DNA of 13,816 nucleotides from Dehalococcoidia bacterium. GTDB taxonomy: Bacteria > Chloroflexota > Dehalococcoidia > GIF9 > AB-539-J10. The position numbers and the translations under genes are program-made. The stretch lies in assembly GCA_030603485.1 (NCBI GenBank), contig JAUVXS010000032.1, forward strand, positions 1 to 13,816, in the 5' to 3' direction. A model generated the notes under the pieces. It did not search any database. It worked only from the letters and a program-made list of their open reading frames with translations, and was not told the origin of the DNA. Shown here piece by piece: positions 5,634-11,774 of this stretch (position 1 is the stretch's first letter; each line of letters opens with the position of its first letter).

Positions 5634-5816
5634 TTATTCTTCTGTCTCCCCTTTGAGGAATGGGATAGTTAGCTTACCTTCTGCTGCCCTGAGTAGGCAT
5701 ACGAAGGTAAGGGCTTCGATGCCTAAATGATTAGCGTCTCTGAGATCTGGTGGCATAGGTGGCATATTACCCTTGTCAAACTCAGTTAGGATTTCGATGG
5801 CTTTTGGGATGTTCAT
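5634..5816 (-). CDS. Small acidic phage protein (60 aa)
   Basis: 60 residues: MNIPKAIEILTEFDKG, a proline-rich middle (NMPPMPPDLRDANHLGIEAL), then a helix. The combination 'PxAIEIL ... DANxLGIEAL' is a familiar pattern among very small phage proteins of unknown function. A single helical hairpin is likely. The start ATG 5816 has GGAAGGAGAGC upstream. The stop (TAA 5634-5636) lies 20 bp before the start of the next gene. Upstream, 92 bp of GC-rich DNA (5817-5908) separates it from the 250-aa gene and holds nothing I can name. Confidence 0.65.
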   Translation of the reverse strand: MNIPKAIEILTEFDKGNMPPMPPDLRDANHLGIEALTFVCLLRAAEGKLTIPFLKGETEE

Positions 5817-5908
5817 TTGCTCTCCTTCCCGGGGGACTGGTAGGATTGGGCAAGGCTAGCGCCCGACGAGCCGTTAGTGCCCCGCCAGCCCCCCAGCATA
5901 ATATATTC

Positions 5909-6661
5909 TCAGGGCTCGACTTTGCTTTGAATAAATCCTTCAGGTTCGTAAACTGCTTTTAATTTCAAGTAGCATTCCCAAGCAGGCTCGTTACAATCTA
6001 TCCTTTTTGAATACCCCAATGCCCTGTAAACTTCAGCCGGCTGAATATGCCATCGATTGAATGCGGTTCTTTCCAGTGTGGATAAATCGGATATATCCTC
6101 TGGTTTAAGGTCAGGCAAATCTTTTGCCAGGCGGGGTCTTTCGTTCTTTGGTTTCGGTAGTTGCTTTAGGGGTTCTTTACCAGTCATTACCAGGAAGCGG
6201 TCAACCATACGTGCCATGAAGTTAGCCGGTATGACTGCCTGGATTACATTTCGTTGAGCTTTGCTCAATGCCTTGGTGAAGTAATGCGGGTCGTCCTGTA
6301 GCTGGCTGCCAATCTCGGTACCACTCTCATCATAAATCTTTACCTTTTGTTGTTTTGGCTGGTGGCAGCCGCCGAATACTGAGAAGTTGCGCTTCAGGTC
6401 GGTTCCCCGAACCACAATGCGGATATATCCGTCATTGTCGTTAATTATAGGGTTGCTGAGGGCGATATTGCCTTTTGCCCGCCCCATTTCCCGGGTGCCT
6501 ATCCAGGACAGCTTTACAGTGCGCTTTTTTGTTTTTTTGTCAAATATCTCGTAGATATACTCGTCAATCGTTTCGCCGGCTAGCTCGGCAAGGATTTGCT
6601 GTTCGTCCCTCTGGTCGATTTCCTTAATCTGGTTGAGCATGATGCTGGTTACTTCATCCAT
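5909..6661 (-). CDS. Conserved phage protein, candidate single-strand annealing/recombination factor
   Basis: 250 residues. Residues 45-110 are beta-rich (WIGTREMGRAKGNIAL, then GYIRIVVRGTDLKRNFSVFGG). QPKQQKVKIYD and DDPHYFTKALSKAQRNVIQA follow (123-142). The 'TKALSKAQRN' helix recurs in a phage family I remember from anaerobe phages and loosely resembles the E...TDALKRAxRN helix of Rad52-like annealing proteins. The position between replication and accessory nuclease genes also fits a recombinase. Residues 195-240 resemble a small helical C-terminal domain (DLSTLERTAFNRW). The start ATG 6661 overlaps the stop of the 41-aa gene. Recombination function is inference; 'conserved phage protein' is the safe call. 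Confidence 0.5.
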   Translation of the reverse strand: MDEVTSIMLNQIKEIDQRDEQQILAELAGETIDEYIYEIFDKKTKKRTVKLSWIGTREMGRAKGNIALSNPIINDNDGYIRIVVRGTDLKRNFSVFGGCHQPKQQKVKIYDESGTEIGSQLQDDPHYFTKALSKAQRNVIQAVIPANFMARMVDRFLVMTGKEPLKQLPKPKNERPRLAKDLPDLKPEDISDLSTLERTAFNRWHIQPAEVYRALGYSKRIDCNEPAWECYLKLKAVYEPEGFIQSKVEP

Positions 6662-6779
6662 TTTTCTTCTCCTTCGCCAGTTCTCCCAGCGACTTATTAG
6701 GGTAGAGTAGGGCTAGCAGGGTGATTTCAAAAAATACCTTGCTGGCTGGTCCGGTTATCCTGATTATTTGTTTCCTCAT
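6654..6779 (-). CDS. Very small phage protein (41 aa)
   Basis: 41 residues: MRKQIIRITGPASKVFFEI, then TLLALLYPNKSLGELAKEKKNG. Amphipathic, no transmembrane stretch long enough to be certain. A strong GGAGG sits seven bases before ATG 6779. The ATG directly follows the TAA of the preceding gene, and the 3' end overlaps the next start by 8 bp (ATGGATGA). Tight coupling on both sides supports it as real. Function unknown. Confidence 0.6.
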   Translation of the reverse strand: MRKQIIRITGPASKVFFEITLLALLYPNKSLGELAKEKKNG

Positions 6780-7010
6780 TTATTTGCCTCCTGTTTCCAT
6801 ATATTTCTCGATGCAATGGACATGCACCCGGTCGGGGAACTTGATGCTCCCCAGCCCGGCACCGCCTAGAGTTATTTGGTAGTAGTCGCTGTGGGGGACT
6901 ATAGGGTAGCCGCACTCATCGCACTTGTAGGTTTTCCTGGCTGTTACCAGCTCGGCTACTTTGCCGTTTATTGTTATTCTCATAGGTATCAATATGCTTC
7001 TGTTTACCAT
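6780..7010 (-). CDS. Small zinc-binding phage protein (76 aa)
   Basis: 76 residues from ATG 7010. ARKTYKCDECGYPIVPHSDYY and PDRVHVHCIEKYMETGGK give a CxxC plus HxHC pattern, typical of a small phage treble-clef or zinc-ribbon family that reads 'CDECGxxIxxGxxYxxxxxxxxxxxxxVHxxC'. AAGGAGG lies five bases upstream of the start. It begins one base after the stop of the candidate nuclease gene and ends directly at the next start. Probably nucleic-acid or protein binding; not more can be said. Confidence 0.75.
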   Translation of the reverse strand: MVNRSILIPMRITINGKVAELVTARKTYKCDECGYPIVPHSDYYQITLGGAGLGSIKFPDRVHVHCIEKYMETGGK

Positions 7011-7448
7011 TCAGGCCTCCTTATTGAAACGCAATAGATTTATTAACTCTGGTATGGAAATGAAATCATTGTCCCATTTCATCCAAGTCGAATTATCTGG
7101 ATTTGTATTTTCAAAGACTAAGAGGTGCGTTCCTAAATAATTTATTTTGCGTGATTGAATTCGCCCCCATAATTTCATCGCAATTGGATGATGATTTTGG
7201 GTGCTATATCTACGGAAAACCGCATCAATTATTGCGTAAATATTTTTTTGGGAATCCTCTAAATTATCTTCCCCACATTCTTTTGTCTCGACAAATAAGA
7301 TATGGCAGGTATTGCCTGAATCATGGAAGAAAATATTATCTATATCACCGGTTGTCAATTGCGCCACATAAGATTCTAACAAAGGGTGCTTATTTACCCA
7401 TTGTTTGAAGTCATTAAATTTTTGAATAGCTATTAGGGGTTTAGTCAT
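7011..7448 (-). CDS. Candidate PD-(D/E)XK nuclease-like protein (145 aa)
   Basis: 145 residues. TTGDIDNIFFHDSGNTCHI followed by LFVETKECGE (residues 32-61) has the spacing of a restriction-fold active site: Asp35/Asp37 at the end of one strand, then Glu54-Thr-Lys56 (ExK) in the next. The rest (WMKWDNDFISIPELINLL at the C-terminus) is compatible with a small alpha/beta domain. Similar 'G-D-I-D ... hhxETK' proteins occur in phages and may act in recombination, junction cleavage or restriction. It overlaps the methyltransferase gene upstream by 8 bp, so the two are translated together; it could be a functional partner. Nuclease activity is inferred. Confidence 0.5.
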   Translation of the reverse strand: MTKPLIAIQKFNDFKQWVNKHPLLESYVAQLTTGDIDNIFFHDSGNTCHILFVETKECGEDNLEDSQKNIYAIIDAVFRRYSTQNHHPIAMKLWGRIQSRKINYLGTHLLVFENTNPDNSTWMKWDNDFISIPELINLLRFNKEA

Positions 7449-8793
7449 TTATAGCCGCCAACCTAGCTAGAGTAATATTGCATTTATCATTATTTATATC
7501 GAAGCCCATCACTTTCCGTCCCATCATTTTAGCTGCTGCCAGAATTGTCCCAGAACCGCAACAGGGGTCTAAAATTAAATCTCCGGGCTCCGATAATTTG
7601 TCTATGAAATATTTGGCGTCCTCTGAGCTTTGTCCGTAGTTATCTAATTTCTTTGCTTCTGTCCTTGCCCCCATCCGGAGCATATCCAAAAACCACTTAT
7701 GGCTATTGCTATTACCTGGCTTCTTAAAAATCAGGATAGGTTTCCATTGAGTCCATACTTTTTTTGCCCAGATGGAAACATGCCCTTGGTCATGGTATTT
7801 CCCAGCTAGCCAATAATATTCAAGCCCACTGCTAAGAAGAAATTTAAGAACATCGGGGAAAAATGTTTGTCCTGAATATACGAGAAGGAAAGCTCCAGGT
7901 TTGAGGACTCGGGTGGCAAGTTCAGCTAACGGCTGCCAGACATCAAGGAAATCCTCGGCATAGTTCGGGTCCGTGAAAATAAGGTCAATACTGTCGGCTG
8001 GAATATGCCCATTGTTGCTGCGAAAATCACAGTTTTGAATTACAACTTCAGTTGTATTGGCTATTTGTTGCCCGATTTGGGAAAGTTCCTGCCGTTGCTT
8101 ATCTCTTTCTATCTTCTCTTCTCGCTTTTTAATTTCTTTATAAACGGTATTGACGCCTAATTCCCCAGTGCGGAGTTTGGCTTTTTCCTCCTCTTTGGTT
8201 AAAGGCGATTTGTGAATACGGATGATGCGGGAGGCTTGCTGCTCACCTATGCTTAACTTATGGGCGAGCTGGATATTACTTCGTTGTGAATTCACAACGA
8301 AGTTGCCTCTATCACCTTGATTCTCTTTGGCTAATCCTTTCATCTCTTCCCACTCAGCCACATCAAAGACATATTCAGCCTTGAGATAAGGAGATATATT
8401 TCTGCGCCCTATCTGATTTTTCTTAATCCAGATTTTAGCCTCCTCCTTATCCTTAAAAGGCTTTTCGAAAATCCGATAGGGAATATTATGCTTGGTGCAG
8501 ATGTCATAGCGGTGATGCCCGTCAATGATTATGTTTTTGCCTTGCCAGATTATTAGGGCATCCCGGCAGCCATCTTCTCGAATGCTTTCCTCAAGCTGTT
8601 GATATTCTGTAGCATCTAAAGGTGGTATAAGACTTCTGAATTCTTGGTCTACAAATAAAGAAGGCGCAGGCTGAATCGGGACCTGTTGGGGGTCAACAAG
8701 TTTTATCAGCCTGCACCTATTATCCCCGGCAAGGGAGTGGAGCCGGGGCGGAGAAGAAGATAGCAATTTATTGGCGGTGATCTCTTGGGGCAT
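7441..8793 (-). CDS. ParB-like domain fused to DNA methyltransferase (450 aa)
   Basis: 450 residues. Residues 50-125 form a ParB/Srx-like domain with IIIDGHHRYDI (88-98). Residues 170-220 contain an HTH-like region (AHKLSIGEQQASRIIRIHK). A charged helical linker follows (215-245). The methyltransferase domain has motif IV as LIFTDPNYAED (DPNY at 275-278, instead of the usual DPPY) and then motif I as DLILDPCCGSGTILAA (409-416), with GFDIN after it. Motif IV before motif I is the beta-class order of amino-methyltransferases (N6-adenine or N4-cytosine). The ParB part probably positions the enzyme or works as a nucleotide-binding switch. AAGGGGG, seven bases before ATG 8793, is one arm of a terminator hairpin. 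Likely protective or regulatory methylation of phage DNA. Confidence 0.85.
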   Translation of the reverse strand: MPQEITANKLLSSSPPRLHSLAGDNRCRLIKLVDPQQVPIQPAPSLFVDQEFRSLIPPLDATEYQQLEESIREDGCRDALIIWQGKNIIIDGHHRYDICTKHNIPYRIFEKPFKDKEEAKIWIKKNQIGRRNISPYLKAEYVFDVAEWEEMKGLAKENQGDRGNFVVNSQRSNIQLAHKLSIGEQQASRIIRIHKSPLTKEEEKAKLRTGELGVNTVYKEIKKREEKIERDKQRQELSQIGQQIANTTEVVIQNCDFRSNNGHIPADSIDLIFTDPNYAEDFLDVWQPLAELATRVLKPGAFLLVYSGQTFFPDVLKFLLSSGLEYYWLAGKYHDQGHVSIWAKKVWTQWKPILIFKKPGNSNSHKWFLDMLRMGARTEAKKLDNYGQSSEDAKYFIDKLSEPGDLILDPCCGSGTILAAAKMMGRKVMGFDINNDKCNITLARLAAIND

Positions 8794-8794
8794 T

Positions 8795-8828
8795 AAAAAA
8801 CCCCCTTCGAGTTAGTCCCGATGGGGGT
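8795..8828 (-). terminator. Intrinsic terminator directly before the methyltransferase start codon
   Basis: On the minus strand: CCCCC, A, TCG, a 9-nt loop, CGA, A, GGGGG, TTTTTT, then AATG. An eight-base-pair stem with one mismatch and a T-tract is a standard rho-independent terminator. Its 3' arm is also the Shine-Dalgarno of the 450-aa gene. Confidence 0.75.
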
Positions 8829-8857
8829 ATTGTAAGAAAACTTGAAGTAGTTAGCAA
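8829..8857 (-). promoter_or_regulatory. Leftward sigma70-like promoter of the ParB-methyltransferase gene
   Basis: Minus-strand TTGCTA (8857-8852), 17 bp, TACAAT (8834-8829). The predicted start falls near 8822, inside the hairpin, after its first C-run. The 17-bp spacer contains most of the inverted repeat arm at 8839-8852. Confidence 0.55.
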
Positions 8858-8922
8858 ATATATTTAGTGCTTCTTATAAGGAATGAGAGGTAGTTAGCAC
8901 ATATACAAAACTACTTCAAGTT
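8839..8922. promoter_or_regulatory. Operator-like array: inverted and direct repeats upstream of the methyltransferase
   Basis: AACTTGAAGTAGTT at 8839-8852 has an exact reverse complement at 8909-8922 (14-bp arms, 56-bp spacing). A direct repeat GTAGTTAGCA, A or C, ATATA occurs at 8847-8862 and 8890-8905 (15 of 16 identical). This gives three TAGTT-centred sites, one inside the promoter spacer. It fits a repressor that binds cooperatively, possibly with looping. Confidence 0.65.
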
Positions 8923-8994
8923 AATTATTTCGTTGATTATCGCTTATTTCCTGCCTTATGTAAGGCTTGATGGCAGAAATAGAATAGGTAATTT

Positions 8995-9540
8995 TTAATA
9001 AGCCATGTATGTAACAAAAATTATCCCTTCTGTTTCGATTGCCCCTACTCCGCAGGAAGATACTCGAGATTCCAATATATTTGCTCTATGGCCAGGGCTT
9101 TTCATCCAAGTGCTCACTATCTCGCTGGGTAGAATATCTATCGGCCCTAGAAAAAGGTTTTCAAAAACATTTTCGGAGGAATGCTCAAACTCTCCTGATG
9201 AGACTATATAATTACAGTGTACTAGGGCTTTCATGTGTAATTCCTCACTCCAAATTAACCTGTGTACTCCCTCATCAGCTCTCGCTGCATTTACATAGAG
9301 GAATATTGTTTGTGCAAAGATGTGTCGTTTATCTTGGAAATATGGCAGTTCCTCAAATATATTTTCTTTAGGAGGAACTATTTCTTTAGCCTTATCCTCA
9401 CCAGCATCAGGGGTAAATAGTCTAATCTCAGGTGGTATAGTTACTGTAACTTCTGGTACAAGAGGCATCTCAATAGACAAATTACTGGTAATGAACCAGG
9501 TGCAAAGTATCGCTAAAATAACGAGAATAGCTGTTTTCAT
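8995..9540 (-). CDS. Secreted or membrane-anchored CAP (SCP/PR-1) domain protein
   Basis: 181 residues. MKTAILVILAILCTWFITS (1-19) is a signal peptide or N-terminal membrane anchor. A linker follows (20-70, Pro/Glu-rich), then a CAP domain from about 72: FLYVNAARADEGVHRLIW, then FEHSSENVFENLF (His120, Glu123) and WMKSPGHRANILESRV (145-160), the conserved CAP motifs; SSCGVGAIETEGIIFVTYMAY closes the fold. Bacterial CAP proteins are extracytoplasmic, with roles from binding small hydrophobic ligands to protease or wall-related functions. Here it lies between an HTH gene and the methyltransferase in a phage early operon, so it is probably a moron that alters the lysogen surface. AAAGGAGAAGGAGG precedes ATG 9540. 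Confidence 0.8.
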   Translation of the reverse strand: MKTAILVILAILCTWFITSNLSIEMPLVPEVTVTIPPEIRLFTPDAGEDKAKEIVPPKENIFEELPYFQDKRHIFAQTIFLYVNAARADEGVHRLIWSEELHMKALVHCNYIVSSGEFEHSSENVFENLFLGPIDILPSEIVSTWMKSPGHRANILESRVSSCGVGAIETEGIIFVTYMAY

Positions 9541-9574
9541 CCTCCTTCTCCTTTAAGCCTCTTTAAATGAGGAG

Positions 9575-9931
9575 CTATGAGGCGTTTAAATTTTGCCTGA
9601 TTGTCTTTTTCCCCTGACCGGGGGATTCTTTATAGAGATTAACCACTTCGACTAATTTGCGCTCATCAAGATAAGTCTCATTTTTGGTGCGCAGCAAGAC
9701 AGGGATAATGCCCTTCATAGCCCATCTTGCTAAGGTACCGGTGTGCATTTTATATTTCCGCCCGGCTGCTTGGATAGTGATTCCTCCCTCTGGAGCTGGT
9801 GGCTTTGATTCTCTGACAGGCAAATTATTTATTTCCCTTCCCAGTTTATCAAGCTTCTCTTTGGCTGTTTTGTTTTCGCTTAAAATACTTTCTACCATCT
9901 CAACAGGCATCCATTTTCTTTTAGTTACCAT
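9575..9931 (-). CDS. HTH DNA-binding protein, MerR/excisionase-like
   Basis: 118 residues. The N-terminal half is helical and charged (MVESILSENKTAKEKLDKLGREIN, a possible coiled coil, residues 12-36). Residues 49-95 (GGITIQAAGRKYKMHTGTLA, then RWAMKGIIPVL, NETYLDERKL) match an HTH_17/MerR-like winged helix: 'ti.eAa.....t...l.rW...G.i', then 'Yldekdl'. Likely a regulator or recombination directionality factor. It follows the tRNA-like element by 14 bp and should be transcribed from that element's promoter. ATG 9931 has GGGGGC six bases upstream. The stop is TAG, inside a bulged hairpin (9552-9590) without a T-tract. Confidence 0.7.
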   Translation of the reverse strand: MVTKRKWMPVEMVESILSENKTAKEKLDKLGREINNLPVRESKPPAPEGGITIQAAGRKYKMHTGTLARWAMKGIIPVLLRTKNETYLDERKLVEVVNLYKESPGQGKKTIRQNLNAS

Positions 9932-9945
9932 TGCCAGCCCCCAGT

Positions 9946-10014
<69 letters not shown>

Positions 10015-10037
10015 ATAGGAGGTCGGCTATTGGCATT

Positions 10038-10067
10038 ATTATAGCATATTCATTTGCTTTGTGCCAG
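10038..10067 (-). promoter_or_regulatory. Leftward promoter for the tRNA-like element and early operon
   Basis: CTGGCA (10067-10062), 18 bp, TATAAT (10043-10038) preceded by TGC, an extended -10. The predicted start is about 17-20 bases before the tRNA-like 5' end. Confidence 0.65.
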
Positions 10068-10092
10068 ATAGTACGTCCTCACTTTTTGGGGC

Positions 10093-10121
10093 TTGACTTG
10101 ATAGTGGAGTTGTTGTATAAT
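10093..10121 (+). promoter_or_regulatory. Rightward near-consensus sigma70 promoter of the HTH-methyltransferase operon
   Basis: TTGACT (10093-10098), 17 bp, TATAAT (10116-10121): five of six and six of six consensus bases. The expected start is at 10127-10128, the A of the first ATG, so the first mRNA is probably leaderless. GGGGCTTGAC at the -35 also occurs at 13457-13466. Confidence 0.8.
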
Positions 10122-10128
10122 ACAACAA
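10110..10128. promoter_or_regulatory. 19-bp perfect palindromic operator over the -10 box and start site
   Basis: TTGTTGTAT, A, ATACAACAA: 9-bp arms around one central base. It covers the whole -10 box, the predicted start point and the A of the ATG. A protein bound here would block the promoter; the encoded HTH protein is the obvious candidate. Confidence 0.75.
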
Positions 10129-10334
10129 TGGCGATTGATTTAGAGGATTTTGTTGATATTCATGAAGCCGCTAAGCGATTGGAAATCCATGAGGAATCGC
10201 TGAGGCGGCTTATTCGTATTGGCACAATACCAGCAACTAAAATAGGTAGCCAGTGGTATATTGATAAAGAACAACTTAATCTGTTTGCTGTGACTTACGA
10301 CCGAAGGACTGGTAAAAGGGTTCAAATAATCTAA
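10128..10334 (+). CDS. Small HTH_17 (excisionase/MerR-like) regulator, 68 aa
   Basis: 68 residues from ATG 10128. FVDIHEAAKRLEIHEESLRR (8-27), LIRIGTIPATKIGSQWYIDK and EQL complete a winged helix-turn-helix of the excisionase/HTH_17 type ('eaA..L.v....l.rli..G.ipa.kvG..w.i....l'). No Shine-Dalgarno precedes the ATG, and the promoter places transcription start on it, so translation is probably leaderless. It is first in a plus-strand operon with the ParB-methyltransferase gene, 18 bp upstream of that gene. Controller proteins of restriction-modification systems have the same position and often leaderless mRNA, but are Xre-type; this one is not. An excisionase role for the convergent integrase is the alternative. 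Reading frames extending upstream of 10128 lack start-site support. Confidence 0.75.
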   Translation: MAIDLEDFVDIHEAAKRLEIHEESLRRLIRIGTIPATKIGSQWYIDKEQLNLFAVTYDRRTGKRVQII

Positions 10335-10352
10335 TTGGTAGAGGGAGGGAAA

Positions 10353-11774
10353 ATGGAAAATATCCTAATTAAGGACATAGTTAAAGACCCTGATATTTAT
10401 CCACGTAGGAATGAAAGCCCGAAGACAATCGAAGCTTATGCAGAAGCTTTGGAAGCTGGAGCAAAGTTCCCACCTATCTTGGTTCAAAGAATTTCGACGA
10501 ATAGTGGTAACGAGTGTATCGTTTTCTTAGATGGTGTGCATCGGGCTAGGGCACATGAGCAAATGCGAAGACAGAGTATTGAGGCAGGATACTGGAAAGA
10601 TGAGATCCTTAACAAAGAAGAATGGATAACGCAACTCCAACTGGAATCAGCAAGACAGAATTTTGCTCATGGAAATGCCTTACAATCTGAGGATAAGCAC
10701 CAACAATCTCGCAAGATTTGCGAAAAGAACTGGGACATCACTGAGCAAGAGATTGCAGATGCCTTAGGGGTTCTGCAAAGGACGGTAAGCAATTGGGTCT
10801 CAGACATAAAACTGAAACAGAAAGCAGAACGAGGGGCTATAATTTATCGGTTAACCAAACTTGGGTGGACACAGGGAGAAATCGCAGAGGCGGTTGGCTT
10901 AACACAGCAAGCTGTATCAGAAAAAATACAAAATTTAGCAGAATTGCTAAAACTTGTAAAATCGCTTTTAGAGCGTGGAGACTCAATTGAGAAGGTAGCT
11001 GAAAAGCTCAACCTTGACCTTCAGTTAGCTTGGTCAATGGCTTTAGACGGGTTAGATGACTTTCAAAGATTGGAGATGTTGAACGAGAAGGTCGAAGGGC
11101 TTAGCTGTAAACCCCGTCCCTACGATGTATGGAATTTCGCAAGCAGCCATGACCTAATGGGATACAAGTATGAGGGACGTATCCCAGGACAGTTGATTCT
11201 TCAATTATTATATTTTTATACAAAGCAAGAAGACCTCGTTGTAGACCCTATGGCTGGTTCAGGGACAGTTGTTGACGCCTGCCTCCTAATGAATAGACGA
11301 TGCTTCGCTTACGATAATAAGCTCGAATCCTTCAGCAAACGGATAGACATTCGTGAATCTGATGCCATCGAGGCTATTAGAAAGCATAAAGCAAAGCTAA
11401 TCTTTTTAGACCCCCCATATTCCAAGAAGAAAGAAAAGGAATATGGAGTAGAATCTATTTCAAGTCTATCGAAGGATGAATACCTTGGCTACTTTAGCAA
11501 CCTATCAAAAGAATGTATTAATAGGCTTACGCCAGACGGACGGCTTGCACTCTTAATGTCAGATTATACTGAGGAGGATCCATCCGAGTCGATTTTTATT
11601 CATCAGTACATCAATCGATTTGAGAATGAGGGCTTCATAGTCGAGAGAATAATCCAATGTCCACTATCTCCTGAACAACTCCACGCCGACTTTTACCTTA
11701 AATTCACCAAAAGCCGTAAGTTAGGCAGGCTAGCAAGATATTTGGTGGTGTTTTGTGCGACCAGACCTAAGTAA
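10353..11774 (+). CDS. ParB-like domain / double HTH / DNA methyltransferase fusion (473 aa)
   Basis: 473 residues from ATG 10353 (GGGAGGG five bases upstream; an in-frame TTG at 10335 is less likely). Residues 1-80 are ParB-like: DPDIYPRRNESPKTIEAYA, then IVFLDGVHRARAH (56-68). Two HTH units follow: ITEQEIADALGVLQRTVSNWV (129-149) and WTQGEIAEAVGLTQQAVSEKI (172-192). The methyltransferase part has motif I DLVVDPMAGSGTVVDAC (DPMAGSGT at 298-305) and then motif IV KLIFLDPPYSKKK (DPPY at 353-356). Motif I before IV is the opposite order to the 450-aa protein, so the two are not simple paralogues over the catalytic part. Target is probably adenine-N6 or cytosine-N4. It overlaps the next gene by 20 bp, implying coupled translation. 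Confidence 0.85.
   Translation: MENILIKDIVKDPDIYPRRNESPKTIEAYAEALEAGAKFPPILVQRISTNSGNECIVFLDGVHRARAHEQMRRQSIEAGYWKDEILNKEEWITQLQLESARQNFAHGNALQSEDKHQQSRKICEKNWDITEQEIADALGVLQRTVSNWVSDIKLKQKAERGAIIYRLTKLGWTQGEIAEAVGLTQQAVSEKIQNLAELLKLVKSLLERGDSIEKVAEKLNLDLQLAWSMALDGLDDFQRLEMLNEKVEGLSCKPRPYDVWNFASSHDLMGYKYEGRIPGQLILQLLYFYTKQEDLVVDPMAGSGTVVDACLLMNRRCFAYDNKLESFSKRIDIRESDAIEAIRKHKAKLIFLDPPYSKKKEKEYGVESISSLSKDEYLGYFSNLSKECINRLTPDGRLALLMSDYTEEDPSESIFIHQYINRFENEGFIVERIIQCPLSPEQLHADFYLKFTKSRKLGRLARYLVVFCATRPK

Noticed and set aside
6727..6915. 62-codon minus-strand frame (MRLPYSPPQRLL...)
   Set aside because: Overlaps the well-supported zinc protein (6780-7010) and the 41-aa gene in another frame; Arg/Pro-rich, no ribosome site.
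7103..9371. Plus-strand frames opposite the nuclease-like and CAP genes
   Set aside because: Composition is shadow-like and the minus-strand genes have recognisable motifs.
9552..9590. Bulged hairpin at the end of the HTH gene as a terminator
   Set aside because: TTTAA/GCCTC arms pair with a bulge, but no T-tract follows on the minus strand.
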